DNA from: Lachnospira sp. UBA2821
GTDB taxonomy: Bacteria > Bacillota > Clostridia > Lachnospirales > Lachnospiraceae
Length of the DNA: 60,893 nt
Reading direction: 5' to 3'
Assembly (NCBI GenBank): GCA_002351535.1
Contig: DEGR01000040.1
Location: 11,130-72,022, forward strand
Within the stretch, counting starts at the first letter, position 1. Each line of letters starts with the position of its first letter. Below the pieces are notes generated by a model. That model ran no database searches. It was not told the DNA's origin and was given only the letters and a program-made list of their open reading frames with translations. The position numbers were made by a program, and so were the translations under genes. This document shows positions 28,176 through 36,869 of this stretch, one piece after another.

Positions 28176-28205
28176 TTGATTTTTAATATCAATACAAAGT
28201 AAAAT
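28176..28205 (+). promoter_or_regulatory. Promoter of the ABC-F transcript
   Basis: TTGATT (28176-28181), 18-bp spacer, TAAAAT (28200-28205). The start near 28212 gives a leader of about 166 bases. Confidence 0.5.
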
Positions 28206-28211
28206 AGTAAA

Positions 28212-28380
28212 AACATTTATGAAATGAGGATTAGTGTGAAAAAACACATTGATATGCTGATTTTTCACACTACTAATTGTGCCGCAGACGTCACAATTAG
28301 TTTTTTATCGCAGAGCAAAATTTTAAATTTTGCCCGCGATTCCTCCGACGCATAGCGTCTGCGGAATGGAGATTAGTATG
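28212..28380 (+). promoter_or_regulatory. Structured leader element with mutually exclusive pairings
   Basis: Visible pairings: GTGTGAAAAA 28234-28243 with 28261-28270; CTAATTGTG 28273-28281 with CACAATTAG 28292-28300, followed by six T (terminator-like); ATCGC plus GCAAAATTT 28307-28323 with 28325-28340; GACGC 28347-28351 with 28355-28359. The loop of the second hairpin (CCGCAGACG, 28282-28290) is perfectly complementary to CGTCTGCGG at 28356-28364, beside the ribosome site. TACTAAT (28271-28277) is complementary to ATTAGTA at 28372-28378, next to the AUG. The last 20 bases equal bases 1-20 of the window. Function inferred: attenuation or translational switch. Confidence 0.65.
28236..28355 (+). 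CDS. Possible 39-residue leader peptide
   Basis: GTG start with TGAGGA five bases upstream. The frame stays open through all hairpins of the leader and stops 23 bp before the ABC-F ATG. The product begins VKKHIDMLIFHTTNC and ends ARDSSDA. Because the frame covers the regulatory pairings, ribosome position could decide which one forms. It may equally be a non-coding repeat with a chance frame. Confidence 0.35.
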   Translation: MKKHIDMLIFHTTNCAADVTISFLSQSKILNFARDSSDA

Positions 28381-30120
28381 ATAGAAATTAAAAAATTATC
28401 TTATTCAGTACCTGAAAAAGATTTATATAACAATATTTCAATCACAATAGAAGAAAATGTACATTATGCATTTATAGGAGGGAATGGAACAGGAAAGAGC
28501 ACACTTATGGATATGATTATTCATGGTGACAAATACCTGTATGACGGCAAAATTATATTTGATGAATCAGCTTTAAACACAAGGATAGGATATGTAAGTC
28601 AGTTTTCGGGAGTTGATAATAAAGAAGACATGACGGTATATGATTTTATAAGCGATGAATTTATTAAGATTGATAACAGGATAGCACAGTTGTGTGAGAA
28701 GATGGCAGCAGAGGAAAATCTTGACGAGATATTTGAGGAATATCAGAGAGTTCTTGATGAGAAAGATGCAATTGACGGTGATAATTATGATGTTAACATT
28801 AAGAAACAGTTAAAGTTAGCGGGTATATCCAACCTTGAGACACATACATTGTCATCTTTAAGTGGCGGGGAGTTAAAGCTTGTCCAGGTAATTAAGGAAA
28901 TGTTACTTAGTCCGAAGATTCTTATGATGGATGAGCCGGATGCATTTCTTGATTTTGAGCATGTAAATGCATTAAGGGATTTAATTAATTATCATAAAGG
29001 AACTATAGTTGTTATAACACATAACCGGTATCTTCTGAATCATTGTTTCAACGCAATTATTCATCTTGAAAATTGCGATATTCAACAGTTTGAAGGCAGT
29101 TATGAGGATTACAGATATGAACTTCTGGAGACCAAGATAAAGTTTGAGGAGGCAGCACATAAGGATGAAGAAGAGATACTACGCCAGAAAGCAATAGTTG
29201 ACAGAATGAGAGCGAGGGCTACGGCTATAGATAATGCTTCATTTGGAAGAAATGTGCATGCACGCCAGACGCTTCTTGACAGGCTGGAAAACAGAAAGAC
29301 AAAACTCCCATTTGTTGATATAAAGAGACCTGATATATCATTTGATGCAGGCGACAGAATTGAAGAAACAGAAAATGTAGTAGAACTTAAGAATTATGAG
29401 GCTTCATTTGATGAAGTGCTGCTTGAACATATTGATTTTGAGTTGAAACAGGGAGAGAAAGTTGCAATTGTCGGAAAGAATGGAACAGGTAAGACGACAC
29501 TTCTAAAGGATATAATAGAGAATAAAAAAGAGTCTGTTTTGGTAAATGAACATATAAATATGTCAATGTTTTCACAAGTTGCAATGAATGCGCATATTGA
29601 TACAACAAAGACTGCATTAGCAATACTTGAAGAAAAGGGATTCGAAAAAACTTCAGATATATTTGTATATATGGAAAAATACGGATTCGGGGAAGAGTCG
29701 CTTTATAAAAAGATAAAGGATATGTCAGGTGGAGAAAAGGATTTGTTCCAACTGGCATTAATGGCACTTGATAAATCGAAGCTTCTTCTTCTTGACGAAC
29801 CTACAGGACATCTTGATTTGTATGCACAGGCAGCATTGGAGGATGCCATCAGAAAATATGAAGGTGCTGTATTAATGGTGTCACATGATTTTTATATAGT
29901 TGCCGGATGTATGGACTATGTATTGCTTGTGGAGGAAGATAAATTAAGAAAGATGAGCATAAGAAAGTTCAGACAGATGATATATAAGAATTATTTTGAT
30001 AAGGATTATCTTATTCGTGAAGATAAGAAAAAAGAAATGGAAATGCGGATAGAGATACTGTTGCAGAAGAAAGATTTCGAAAAGGCGGATGCACTTTTAC
30101 AGGAATTAAAAAATTTATAA
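28378..30120 (+). CDS. ABC-F family ATPase
   Basis: Soluble twin-ATPase of about 580 residues with no membrane segments; ABC-F proteins act on the ribosome (translation rescue or antibiotic target protection). Two cassettes are seen: Walker A GGNGTGKST and GKNGTGKTT; signatures LSGGELKLV and MSGGEKDLF; Walker B LMMDEP and LLLDEPTGHLD; linker rich in charged residues near 255-310. The frame is open back to an ATG at 28330, but that stretch is leader sequence; GGAG six bases before 28378 fixes the start. Whether it confers resistance cannot be told. Confidence 0.88.
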   Translation: MIEIKKLSYSVPEKDLYNNISITIEENVHYAFIGGNGTGKSTLMDMIIHGDKYLYDGKIIFDESALNTRIGYVSQFSGVDNKEDMTVYDFISDEFIKIDNRIAQLCEKMAAEENLDEIFEEYQRVLDEKDAIDGDNYDVNIKKQLKLAGISNLETHTLSSLSGGELKLVQVIKEMLLSPKILMMDEPDAFLDFEHVNALRDLINYHKGTIVVITHNRYLLNHCFNAIIHLENCDIQQFEGSYEDYRYELLETKIKFEEAAHKDEEEILRQKAIVDRMRARATAIDNASFGRNVHARQTLLDRLENRKTKLPFVDIKRPDISFDAGDRIEETENVVELKNYEASFDEVLLEHIDFELKQGEKVAIVGKNGTGKTTLLKDIIENKKESVLVNEHINMSMFSQVAMNAHIDTTKTALAILEEKGFEKTSDIFVYMEKYGFGEESLYKKIKDMSGGEKDLFQLALMALDKSKLLLLDEPTGHLDLYAQAALEDAIRKYEGAVLMVSHDFYIVAGCMDYVLLVEEDKLRKMSIRKFRQMIYKNYFDKDYLIREDKKKEMEMRIEILLQKKDFEKADALLQELKNL

Positions 30121-30139
30121 TGCTTTAATACATTTGTTC

Positions 30140-30168
30140 GTGACATTTTGCGGGGAATATTGTATAAT
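30140..30168 (+). promoter_or_regulatory. pspA promoter
   Basis: GTGACA, 17-bp spacer, TATAAT. Confidence 0.5.
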
Positions 30169-30217
30169 CTGATTGTTGGTATCAGAAAAATTATTGAGAT
30201 TTGATTGGAGGATAATT

Positions 30218-30904
30218 ATGGGAATAATAGGAAGATTCAAGGACATTATGTCAGCAAATATTAACGCTTTACTTGATAAGGCAGAGGACCCTGAGAAGAT
30301 GATAGACCAGTATCTCAGAGATTTAGAGAGTGACCTTGGCAAAGTTAAAGCTGAGACAGCAGCAGTTATGGCTGATGAGCAGAGAACGAAGAGAGAGTTA
30401 GATGAATGTAATGCTGATATTGCCAAGTTTCAGCAGTATGCGGAGAAAGCAGTTGTTGCAGGAAATGATGAGGATGCGAAGAAGTTTCTTGCAAAGAAGA
30501 ATCAGTTAGTTGAGAAGCAGACAGCACTTCAGCAGGCATATGATGTCAGTGCGGCAAATTCAGCTAAGATGAAACAGATGCATGACAAACTTGTTAAAGA
30601 TATTAATGACCTGAATGCAAGAAAAGATTCTATAAAGGCTAAGATTGCAGTTGCAAAGACACAGGAAAAGATTAACAAGATTGGTTCAAGTGTTACAGGA
30701 GCACAGAACAGTATGTCTGCATTTGCGAGAATGGAAGCTAAGGCGGATAAGATGTTAGACCAGGCAAATGCTATGGCTGAACTTAACAGCTCGGCAGCAG
30801 AAGAAGATATAGATAGTCTTGCAAGTAAGTATGATTCAACATCTGATACTTCAAGTGGTGTGGATGATGAGCTTGCAGCATTAAAGGCACAACTTGGTAA
30901 GTAA
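30218..30904 (+). CDS. pspA: PspA/IM30 family protein
   Basis: Peripheral membrane-stress protein that polymerises on membranes. The start MGIIGRFKDIMSANINALLDKAEDPEKM is classic PspA/Vipp1, followed by a long alpha-helical coiled coil (about 25-190) and a short acidic tail. About 228 residues. TTGGAGG before 30218 selects this ATG over one 45 bp upstream. The next gene is an SPFH/zinc-ribbon protein, like the YdjF-YdjI pairing in Bacillus subtilis, so both probably act at the membrane together. Confidence 0.92.
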   Translation: MGIIGRFKDIMSANINALLDKAEDPEKMIDQYLRDLESDLGKVKAETAAVMADEQRTKRELDECNADIAKFQQYAEKAVVAGNDEDAKKFLAKKNQLVEKQTALQQAYDVSAANSAKMKQMHDKLVKDINDLNARKDSIKAKIAVAKTQEKINKIGSSVTGAQNSMSAFARMEAKADKMLDQANAMAELNSSAAEEDIDSLASKYDSTSDTSSGVDDELAALKAQLGK

Positions 30905-30923
30905 TACATATTTGTATAAAAAG

Positions 30924-30964
30924 TTAAATACCGGGAAGCGAAAACTGCCTCCTGGTATTTTATG
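30924..30964 (+). terminator. pspA terminator (imperfect)
   Basis: AAATACCGGGA/TCCTGGTATTT type stem with a short T run; may allow read-through to the SPFH gene. Confidence 0.55.
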
Positions 30965-31005
30965 TTATAGTGAGAATTTTAGAATTTAGGAAAGAGAGGA
31001 AATAA

Positions 31006-31989
31006 ATGGGTTTTTTTGGAAATCAGTTTTCTAATGTTGTAGAGTGGCAGGAATATAGTGATGATGTGATATTCTGGAAATGGAATAATGATGAGATAAA
31101 GAAAGGCAGTAAGCTTATTATCCGTCAGGGTCAGGATGCAATTTTTATGTATAATGGCAAAGTGGAAGGTATATTCAAAGACGAGGGAAGCTTCGATATA
31201 GAATCACAGATAATACCTTTCCTTTCAACATTAAAAGGATTTAAATTCGGATTTAACAGTGGAATAAGAGCAGAAGTTCTCTTTATTAACACGAAGGAAT
31301 TCACAATAAAATGGGGAACTAAAAATGCGATAAATATACCTGCAGAAGGACTTCCGGGTGGAATGCCAATAAGAGCGTTCGGTACATTTAACTGTAAAGT
31401 GGATGATTATCTTACTCTTATAGAGAAAATTGCCGGAGTAAAGAAGCAGTATGTAGTTGACGATATTAAGGAAAGAGTTGTGGCAATGCTTGACCAGCTC
31501 ATTATGAAGTGGATTGCTAAAGAGGGAAAAGATATGTTTAACCTTCAGGCTAATTCATTCGATATATCCAATGGTGTAAAGACAGACCTTGATATGGAAA
31601 TGCTTAAGATTGGTATAACAATAACAGGATTTAATATCGAGAGCTTCAGTTATCCTGATACTGTAAGAAAGATGCAGGAACAGGCAGCTTCTGAGAGCAT
31701 GATGGGTAATGTCAATAAACATATGCAGATGCAGATGGCAGAAGGAATGGCTAATGGAAACGCCGGTGGAAATATGGCTAATACTGTTGCCGGAATGCAG
31801 ATGGGAATGATGATGGGACAGCAGGCCGTTAATATGATGAATGGTAATGCAAATCAGCAGGTAAATATGGCAGGACAGCAGGCAGCAGATGCCGGTACTG
31901 CAGGAACAGAAAAACCAAAATTCTGTCCTAACTGTGGTACTCCTACAAATGGCGCAAATTTCTGTGCAAACTGCGGCAAAAAGTTGTAA
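31006..31989 (+). CDS. SPFH-domain protein with C-terminal zinc ribbon (YdjI-like)
   Basis: 327 residues. The N-terminal 210 form an SPFH/band-7-like domain of the virion-core-protein type (VEWQEYSDDVIFWKW, IRQGQDAIFMYNGKVEG). A Met-, Gln- and Gly-rich linker follows (about 225-295), then a zinc ribbon CPNCGTPTNGANFCANCGKKL. In B. subtilis the equivalent YdjI helps bring PspA to the membrane; here it sits 100 bp after pspA. No membrane helix. The membrane-protein partners YdjG/YdjH are not in this window. Confidence 0.85.
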   Translation: MGFFGNQFSNVVEWQEYSDDVIFWKWNNDEIKKGSKLIIRQGQDAIFMYNGKVEGIFKDEGSFDIESQIIPFLSTLKGFKFGFNSGIRAEVLFINTKEFTIKWGTKNAINIPAEGLPGGMPIRAFGTFNCKVDDYLTLIEKIAGVKKQYVVDDIKERVVAMLDQLIMKWIAKEGKDMFNLQANSFDISNGVKTDLDMEMLKIGITITGFNIESFSYPDTVRKMQEQAASESMMGNVNKHMQMQMAEGMANGNAGGNMANTVAGMQMGMMMGQQAVNMMNGNANQQVNMAGQQAADAGTAGTEKPKFCPNCGTPTNGANFCANCGKKL

Positions 31990-31998
31990 TCGTACAGA

Positions 31999-32131
31999 GC
32001 CATGCATGAAGTGCAGGAAAGTGATTTTGAGTGTTTACATTCAAAATCACCTTTTTTGCACTTCATATGTGGCGGATACGCCACATGAGGAAACCTAAGG
32101 TTTACGAATGCATGGCATAAGCTGCATGCAG
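31999..32131 (+). ncRNA. Cloverleaf-like structured element upstream of pcrA
   Basis: Closing stem GCCATGCAT 31999-32007 / ATGCATGGC 32108-32116. Inside it: arm 1 GAAGTGCA 32008-32015 / TGCACTTC 32057-32064 capped by GTGATTTTGA 32021-32030 / TCAAAATCAC 32041-32050; arm 2 ATGTGGCG 32067-32074 / CGCCACAT 32079-32086; arm 3 AAACC 32091-32095 / GGTTT 32099-32103. A palindrome CTGCATGCAG follows at 32122-32131. Two overlapping short frames (ATG at 32002 and at 32006) cross it. It may be a structured RNA, an mRNA leader or a palindromic repeat; transcription is not shown by sequence. Confidence 0.6.
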
Positions 32132-32158
32132 ATATATTTTTGAGAAAGGCATACAAAT

Positions 32159-34411
32159 ATGAGCATATATGATACATTGAATGATATGCAGAGAGAAGCG
32201 GTTTTTCATACTGAAGGACCGCTCCTTATTTTGGCTGGGGCAGGCTCTGGTAAAACAAGAGTTATTACTCACAGAATAGCATATTTAATTGAAGAAAAAT
32301 CAGTAAATCCATGGAACATTATGGCGATAACGTTCACAAACAAGGCTGCAGGTGAGATGAGGGAGCGTGTGGATGGTATAGTCGGCTTTGGTTCGGAGAG
32401 CATATGGGTAAGTACATTCCATTCAACATGTGTGAGAATACTGAGAAGATACATTGACAGACTTGGATATGGGAACAGCTTTACAATATATGATTCTGAT
32501 GACCAGAAATCACTTATGAAGTCTGTGTGTAAAAAACTGAATATTGATACAAAGAAATATAAAGAGAAAAACATTCTTTCGCAGATATCCAAGGCGAAGA
32601 ATGATTTTATTTCTCCGGAGCAGTATGCTCTTAATAATCAGAACGATTTTTCCAAAAAGATAATTGTTCAGGCATATAAATCATATCAGGAACAGCTTAA
32701 AAGCAATAATGCACTTGATTTTGATGATCTTCTTGTAAAAACAGTGGAATTGTTTAAAGGAAATCCTGATATTCTTGAACAATATCAGGAAAGATTCAGA
32801 TACATAATGGTTGATGAGTATCAGGATACTAATACGGTTCAGTTCAGGCTTATAAGCATGCTGGCTTCGAAATATAAGAATCTCTGTGTGGTTGGTGATG
32901 ATGACCAGTCAATCTACAAATTCAGGGGCGCAAATATTAATAATATACTTGATTTTGAAAAGGTATTTCCGGATGCCAAGGTTATAAAGCTTGAACAGAA
33001 TTATCGTTCTACGCAGAATATTCTAAATGCTGCTAATGAAGTTATAAAGAATAACAAAGAAAGAAAGTCTAAAAAACTCTGGTCGGATAAAGAGCAGGGT
33101 GATAAGATAACGGTTAAAACTCTCGAAAATGGGTTTATGGAAGCGGATTACATTGTCAGTCAGATAAAAAAACTTAAAGAGGAAAAAGGATATAAATATA
33201 GTGATTTTGCATGTCTTTACAGGACCAATGCCCAGTCGAGGGCTATTGAGGAAAGACTTGTCAGTGCAAGTATTCCTTACAAGCTTGTCGGCGGTGTTAA
33301 TTTCTATCAGAGAAAAGAGATAAAGGACATACTTGCATATCTGAAAACTATAGACAATGGTATGGATGACCTTGCAGTAAGAAGAATAATTAATATACCT
33401 AAGAGGGGAATCGGTGCTACGACAGTTGAGAAGATACAGTCATACGCAGATACAAAGGGATATAGCTTTTATGATTCGTTAAAGCAGGAGGAATGTATAG
33501 AGGCTCTTGGACGCTCGGGTACAAAAGTGAAGAATTTTGCAGGTTTTATACAGATGCTGAGAACTAAGAAAAATTATATGTCCATAAGGGAACTTACAAA
33601 TGAAATTCTTGAGACAACGGGATATTTAGAAGAACTCAGATTAGAGGGGACAGACGAAGCAAAAGACAGAATAAGCAACATAGAGGAATTAATTTCCAAA
33701 ATAGCTGATTATGAGGAAAATACAGAGAATCCTGAACTTAGCGGTTTTCTTGAGGAAGTTGCACTTATAGCAGATATAGATTCGCTTGATGAAAACAGCG
33801 ATTACATGATACTTATGACTGTCCACAGTGCAAAGGGACTTGAGTTTCCGGTAGTATTTATGTGTGGAATGGAAGACGGATTGTTTCCGGGATATATGTC
33901 AATTAACTCAGAAGACCCATCTGATATGGAGGAAGAAAGAAGACTGTGTTATGTTGCGATAACTAGAGCAATGGAGAGATTGTTCATATTAAGTGCAAGA
34001 CAGAGGATGCTGCATGGAGAAACGCAATATAACAGACCTTCAAGATTTCTGGGTGAAATACCATCTGAACTTATAGCTGGCAGCAGGGACAATGTTAAAA
34101 GAGGAATGTCCGCAAAAGATATTATGGAGACAATGGGGAGAAAAGAAACAAGAAGAATATCAAAGCCTTCTGACAGGTCGATGGCAAAACCAATCTTTGA
34201 ATCGAAAGCATTTGAGGCAAGACAGTTTAAAGTTAAAAAAGCAGATGGACTTGATTATGGACAGGGTGACAGAGTAAAGCATATTAAGTTTGGCACAGGT
34301 ACGGTTGTTGCAATAAATGATGGTGGCAGAGATTACGAAGTTACAGTCGAGTTTGACTCTGTAGGCGTAAAAAAAATGTTTGCATCGTTTGCTAAATTAA
34401 AAAAAGTATAA
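32159..34411 (+). CDS. pcrA: ATP-dependent DNA helicase PcrA/UvrD
   Basis: Superfamily 1A 3'-5' helicase for repair and replication restart. Motif I GAGSGKTRVI, motif II MVDEYQDTN, motif III GDDDQSIYKFRGA, motif IV LEQNYRS, motif V TVHSAKGLEF and motif VI VAITRAMERL are all intact. 750 residues. The C-terminal Tudor-like tail (GDRVKHIKFGTGTVV) that contacts RNA polymerase is present. GAGAAAGG lies nine bases before the ATG, and the structured element ends 27 bp upstream. Confidence 0.95.
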   Translation: MSIYDTLNDMQREAVFHTEGPLLILAGAGSGKTRVITHRIAYLIEEKSVNPWNIMAITFTNKAAGEMRERVDGIVGFGSESIWVSTFHSTCVRILRRYIDRLGYGNSFTIYDSDDQKSLMKSVCKKLNIDTKKYKEKNILSQISKAKNDFISPEQYALNNQNDFSKKIIVQAYKSYQEQLKSNNALDFDDLLVKTVELFKGNPDILEQYQERFRYIMVDEYQDTNTVQFRLISMLASKYKNLCVVGDDDQSIYKFRGANINNILDFEKVFPDAKVIKLEQNYRSTQNILNAANEVIKNNKERKSKKLWSDKEQGDKITVKTLENGFMEADYIVSQIKKLKEEKGYKYSDFACLYRTNAQSRAIEERLVSASIPYKLVGGVNFYQRKEIKDILAYLKTIDNGMDDLAVRRIINIPKRGIGATTVEKIQSYADTKGYSFYDSLKQEECIEALGRSGTKVKNFAGFIQMLRTKKNYMSIRELTNEILETTGYLEELRLEGTDEAKDRISNIEELISKIADYEENTENPELSGFLEEVALIADIDSLDENSDYMILMTVHSAKGLEFPVVFMCGMEDGLFPGYMSINSEDPSDMEEERRLCYVAITRAMERLFILSARQRMLHGETQYNRPSRFLGEIPSELIAGSRDNVKRGMSAKDIMETMGRKETRRISKPSDRSMAKPIFESKAFEARQFKVKKADGLDYGQGDRVKHIKFGTGTVVAINDGGRDYEVTVEFDSVGVKKMFASFAKLKKV

Positions 34412-34501
34412 AATTTTATAAAACAGTAGTAAATAATAAGGCAACGTGGTATAATATTTAGCATAATTGAAACACAGAAAATATATGAAAGGATGTGCGT
34501 T

Positions 34502-34765
34502 ATGGATAAGTTTGAGAATATTATTGGAGCATCTAACATGTCCAGAATTAATGATATTATTAATAAACAGAAAAAGGGACAGGTTGTTGAGGAGAAGAAA
34601 TGCAAAGTCGGATGCATCGTTGGTGTTATTGCGGTAGTTGCAGTTGTTGCGTTAGCAGTGTATGGACTTTATAAGTATTTAAAGCCTGACTATATGGATG
34701 ACTTTGATGACGACTATGAAGATGAGTTTGATGAGGATTTCTTCGAAGACGAAGATGATGAATAA
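34502..34765 (+). CDS. Small single-helix protein with acidic tail
   Basis: About 87 residues; not recognised. A polar N terminus (MDKFENIIGASNMSRINDI), one hydrophobic segment (about 36-58, VGVIAVVAVVALAVYGL) and a C-terminal tail that is nearly all Asp, Glu, Phe and Tyr. AAAGGA eight bases before 34502 favours this ATG over the one at 34493. Between pcrA and rlmD. The tail might bind cations or a basic partner; that is a guess. Confidence 0.6.
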   Translation: MDKFENIIGASNMSRINDIINKQKKGQVVEEKKCKVGCIVGVIAVVAVVALAVYGLYKYLKPDYMDDFDDDYEDEFDEDFFEDEDDE

Positions 34766-34822
34766 AAGATAGCGGATGGGTCATACGAATGTATGACCTA
34801 TTTTTATATAACGGAGGTTTCA

Positions 34823-36241
34823 GTGAAGAAAGGAAATGAATACGAGGGAACAGTAAGCAGTGTGATGTTTCCGGGCAAAGGCATTATTGAGTATGCAGAG
34901 GAAGATAAAATTAATAAAATTGCCATAAAGGGAGCTGTTCCGGGTCAGAGGTTAAGATTTATACTCACAAAGAAGAGAAAAGGCAAATGTGAGGGCAGGG
35001 TAGAGGAATTAATAGAAAAGTCTCCATTAGAGAACAGGCAGGCACCATGTCCCCATTTTGAGCAGTGTGGAGGATGTGTATATCAGAATCTGGGATATGA
35101 AAACCAATTAAATTTAAAAAGTGATATGGTTAAGAAAATTCTGGATGATGTGTGCAGTGACTACGAATTTCAGGGAATAATAGCAAGTCCGGAAGAATTC
35201 GGATATAGAAATAAAATGGAATTTTCATTTGGAGATTCATATAAAGATGGTCCGCTTGCACTCGGTATGCATAAGAAAAACAGCTTTTATGATATTGTCA
35301 CTACAGATGATTGTAAAATAGTAAATGGTGATTATCTTAAGGTGTTAAAGACGGTACTTGAATATTTTGAAGAGAAGAATGCAACATTTTTTCATAAGAT
35401 AAGACATACAGGATATCTGAGACATTTGTTAGTACGAAGAGCAGTAACGACAGGTGAGATGACTGTAAATGTTGTGACAACTACAGAAAATGATGATAAT
35501 CTTTCAGAACTCGTTAACAGATTGTTAGAGCTTGAACTTGAAGGAAAAATATGTGGAATTACACACATATATAATGATGGGGCTGCAGATGTTGTAAAAA
35601 GTGACAGGACGGAAGTTCTGTATGGAACGGAGATAGTCAATGAAGTGATTCTGGGACTCAGATTTAAGGTGTCAACATTTTCTTTCTTTCAGACAAATTC
35701 AAGAGGTGCTGAAAGATTATATGAAAAAGTAAGGGAATATGTGGGTGATACCACTAATCAGAAGGTGTTTGATTTGTACAGTGGAACAGGTACTATTGCG
35801 CAGATAGTTGCACCGGTTGCTGATAAAGTTGTAGGGGTTGAGATAGTTCCTGAAGCGGTGGATGCAGCAAAAGAAAATGCAAAGGAAAATGGACTTACTA
35901 ATTGTGAATTTATAGCGGGTGATGTTCTGAAAGTTATAGATGATATTAAAGACAAGCCTGATATTATAATTCTTGACCCTCCAAGAGAAGGAATTCATCC
36001 AAAGGCTCTTGATAAAATAATTGCCTATGGTGTTGATAAAATAGTATATATTTCATGTAAGCCTACAAGTCTTGCAAGAGATTTGAAGATAATGGAGGAA
36101 AAAGGTTACAAGATGATAAAAGCGTGTGCTGTTGACATGTTCCCGCAGACAGCAAATGTCGAAACAGTAGCAATGTTCAGAAAAGTAAATGTTTGTGGCA
36201 ATAATACACAGAACAGAGAGGATGGAATAGAAAATGTATAG
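34823..36241 (+). CDS. rlmD: 23S rRNA (uracil-C5)-methyltransferase, RlmD/TrmA family
   Basis: SAM-dependent rRNA uridine C5-methylation. A TRAM-like N-terminal domain is followed by iron-sulfur cysteines CPHFEQCGGC and a SAM site DLYSGTGTIAQ. Motifs DPPREGIHPKAL and YISCKPTSLARDL contain the catalytic cysteine. About 472 residues. GGAGG five bases before the GTG at 34823 makes it a better start than the ATG at 34793. RlmCD-type dual specificity is possible in Firmicutes. The stop overlaps the next ATG by 8 bp. Confidence 0.9.
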   Translation: MKKGNEYEGTVSSVMFPGKGIIEYAEEDKINKIAIKGAVPGQRLRFILTKKRKGKCEGRVEELIEKSPLENRQAPCPHFEQCGGCVYQNLGYENQLNLKSDMVKKILDDVCSDYEFQGIIASPEEFGYRNKMEFSFGDSYKDGPLALGMHKKNSFYDIVTTDDCKIVNGDYLKVLKTVLEYFEEKNATFFHKIRHTGYLRHLLVRRAVTTGEMTVNVVTTTENDDNLSELVNRLLELELEGKICGITHIYNDGAADVVKSDRTEVLYGTEIVNEVILGLRFKVSTFSFFQTNSRGAERLYEKVREYVGDTTNQKVFDLYSGTGTIAQIVAPVADKVVGVEIVPEAVDAAKENAKENGLTNCEFIAGDVLKVIDDIKDKPDIIILDPPREGIHPKALDKIIAYGVDKIVYISCKPTSLARDLKIMEEKGYKMIKACAVDMFPQTANVETVAMFRKVNVCGNNTQNREDGIENV

Positions 36242-36845
36242 AGTAATGATAGGATATCTGTTTGTTCTGTTTGATATAGTGTTTAAGCTTACAGAAGCAG
36301 GAAACAAGGCAGATTTATTTCCGGATTTTATAGGATTTCTGCTAATATTCTGGGGAATGTGGGGATTCAGGAAAGAGTCCGCCGGATGGAAGAGATTCGT
36401 AATAGGAATTAGTGTAGCATTTGTCTATACATATGTTGCATATATTCTTGATATGTTTGGCGTGTTGTACAAGCTAAGTGATATTGCAAATATGGCAATA
36501 AGTGTTGTATCTGATTTGCTGAAAATGATTTCAATACTTCTTTTTATAAATGTAATAAAGGACATGGAGAAGAAAAGAGGAAATCTTCAGTCGGTTAAGA
36601 TGACCATGATATGGAGAATAATGTTTGTGTGTTACTTTGCCCAATATTTATTCATTACTGTGCAGCAGGTTGAAATAGCATTTTTCCTGTTCAGTAAATT
36701 ATGTGTATTTACATTTTTATTCTATATTTTTACAACAGGAAATCTTCTGTCGATGCAGAAGAAAAATCAGATGAATAACAGTAAAAATGGCAATATATCT
36801 AAATATGCCGGCAATTTTAATAAGCAGAAAAAGCAAGGTAAATAA
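36234..36845 (+). CDS. Multi-pass membrane protein of unknown function
   Basis: 203 residues with about five hydrophobic segments (near 4-18, 30-46, 57-75, 88-108 and 128-170) and a Lys/Asn-rich cytoplasmic tail. Not recognised. Overlaps the rlmD stop by 8 bp, so it is translationally coupled to it. The amylase gene starts 24 bp after its stop. Confidence 0.65.
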   Translation: MYRVMIGYLFVLFDIVFKLTEAGNKADLFPDFIGFLLIFWGMWGFRKESAGWKRFVIGISVAFVYTYVAYILDMFGVLYKLSDIANMAISVVSDLLKMISILLFINVIKDMEKKRGNLQSVKMTMIWRIMFVCYFAQYLFITVQQVEIAFFLFSKLCVFTFLFYIFTTGNLLSMQKKNQMNNSKNGNISKYAGNFNKQKKQGK

Positions 36846-36869
36846 ATTATAACTTATTGGAGGAATTGA

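Noticed and set aside
28330..28377. Upstream in-frame ATG extending the ABC-F protein by 16 residues
   Set aside because: The stretch is part of the structured leader repeat; a proper ribosome site precedes 28378, and the same sequence context precedes trxB.
32002..32098. Short frames (ATG 32002 and 32006) as real genes
   Set aside because: Two overlapping frames open across the same palindromic element suggest structure, not coding; no good ribosome site.
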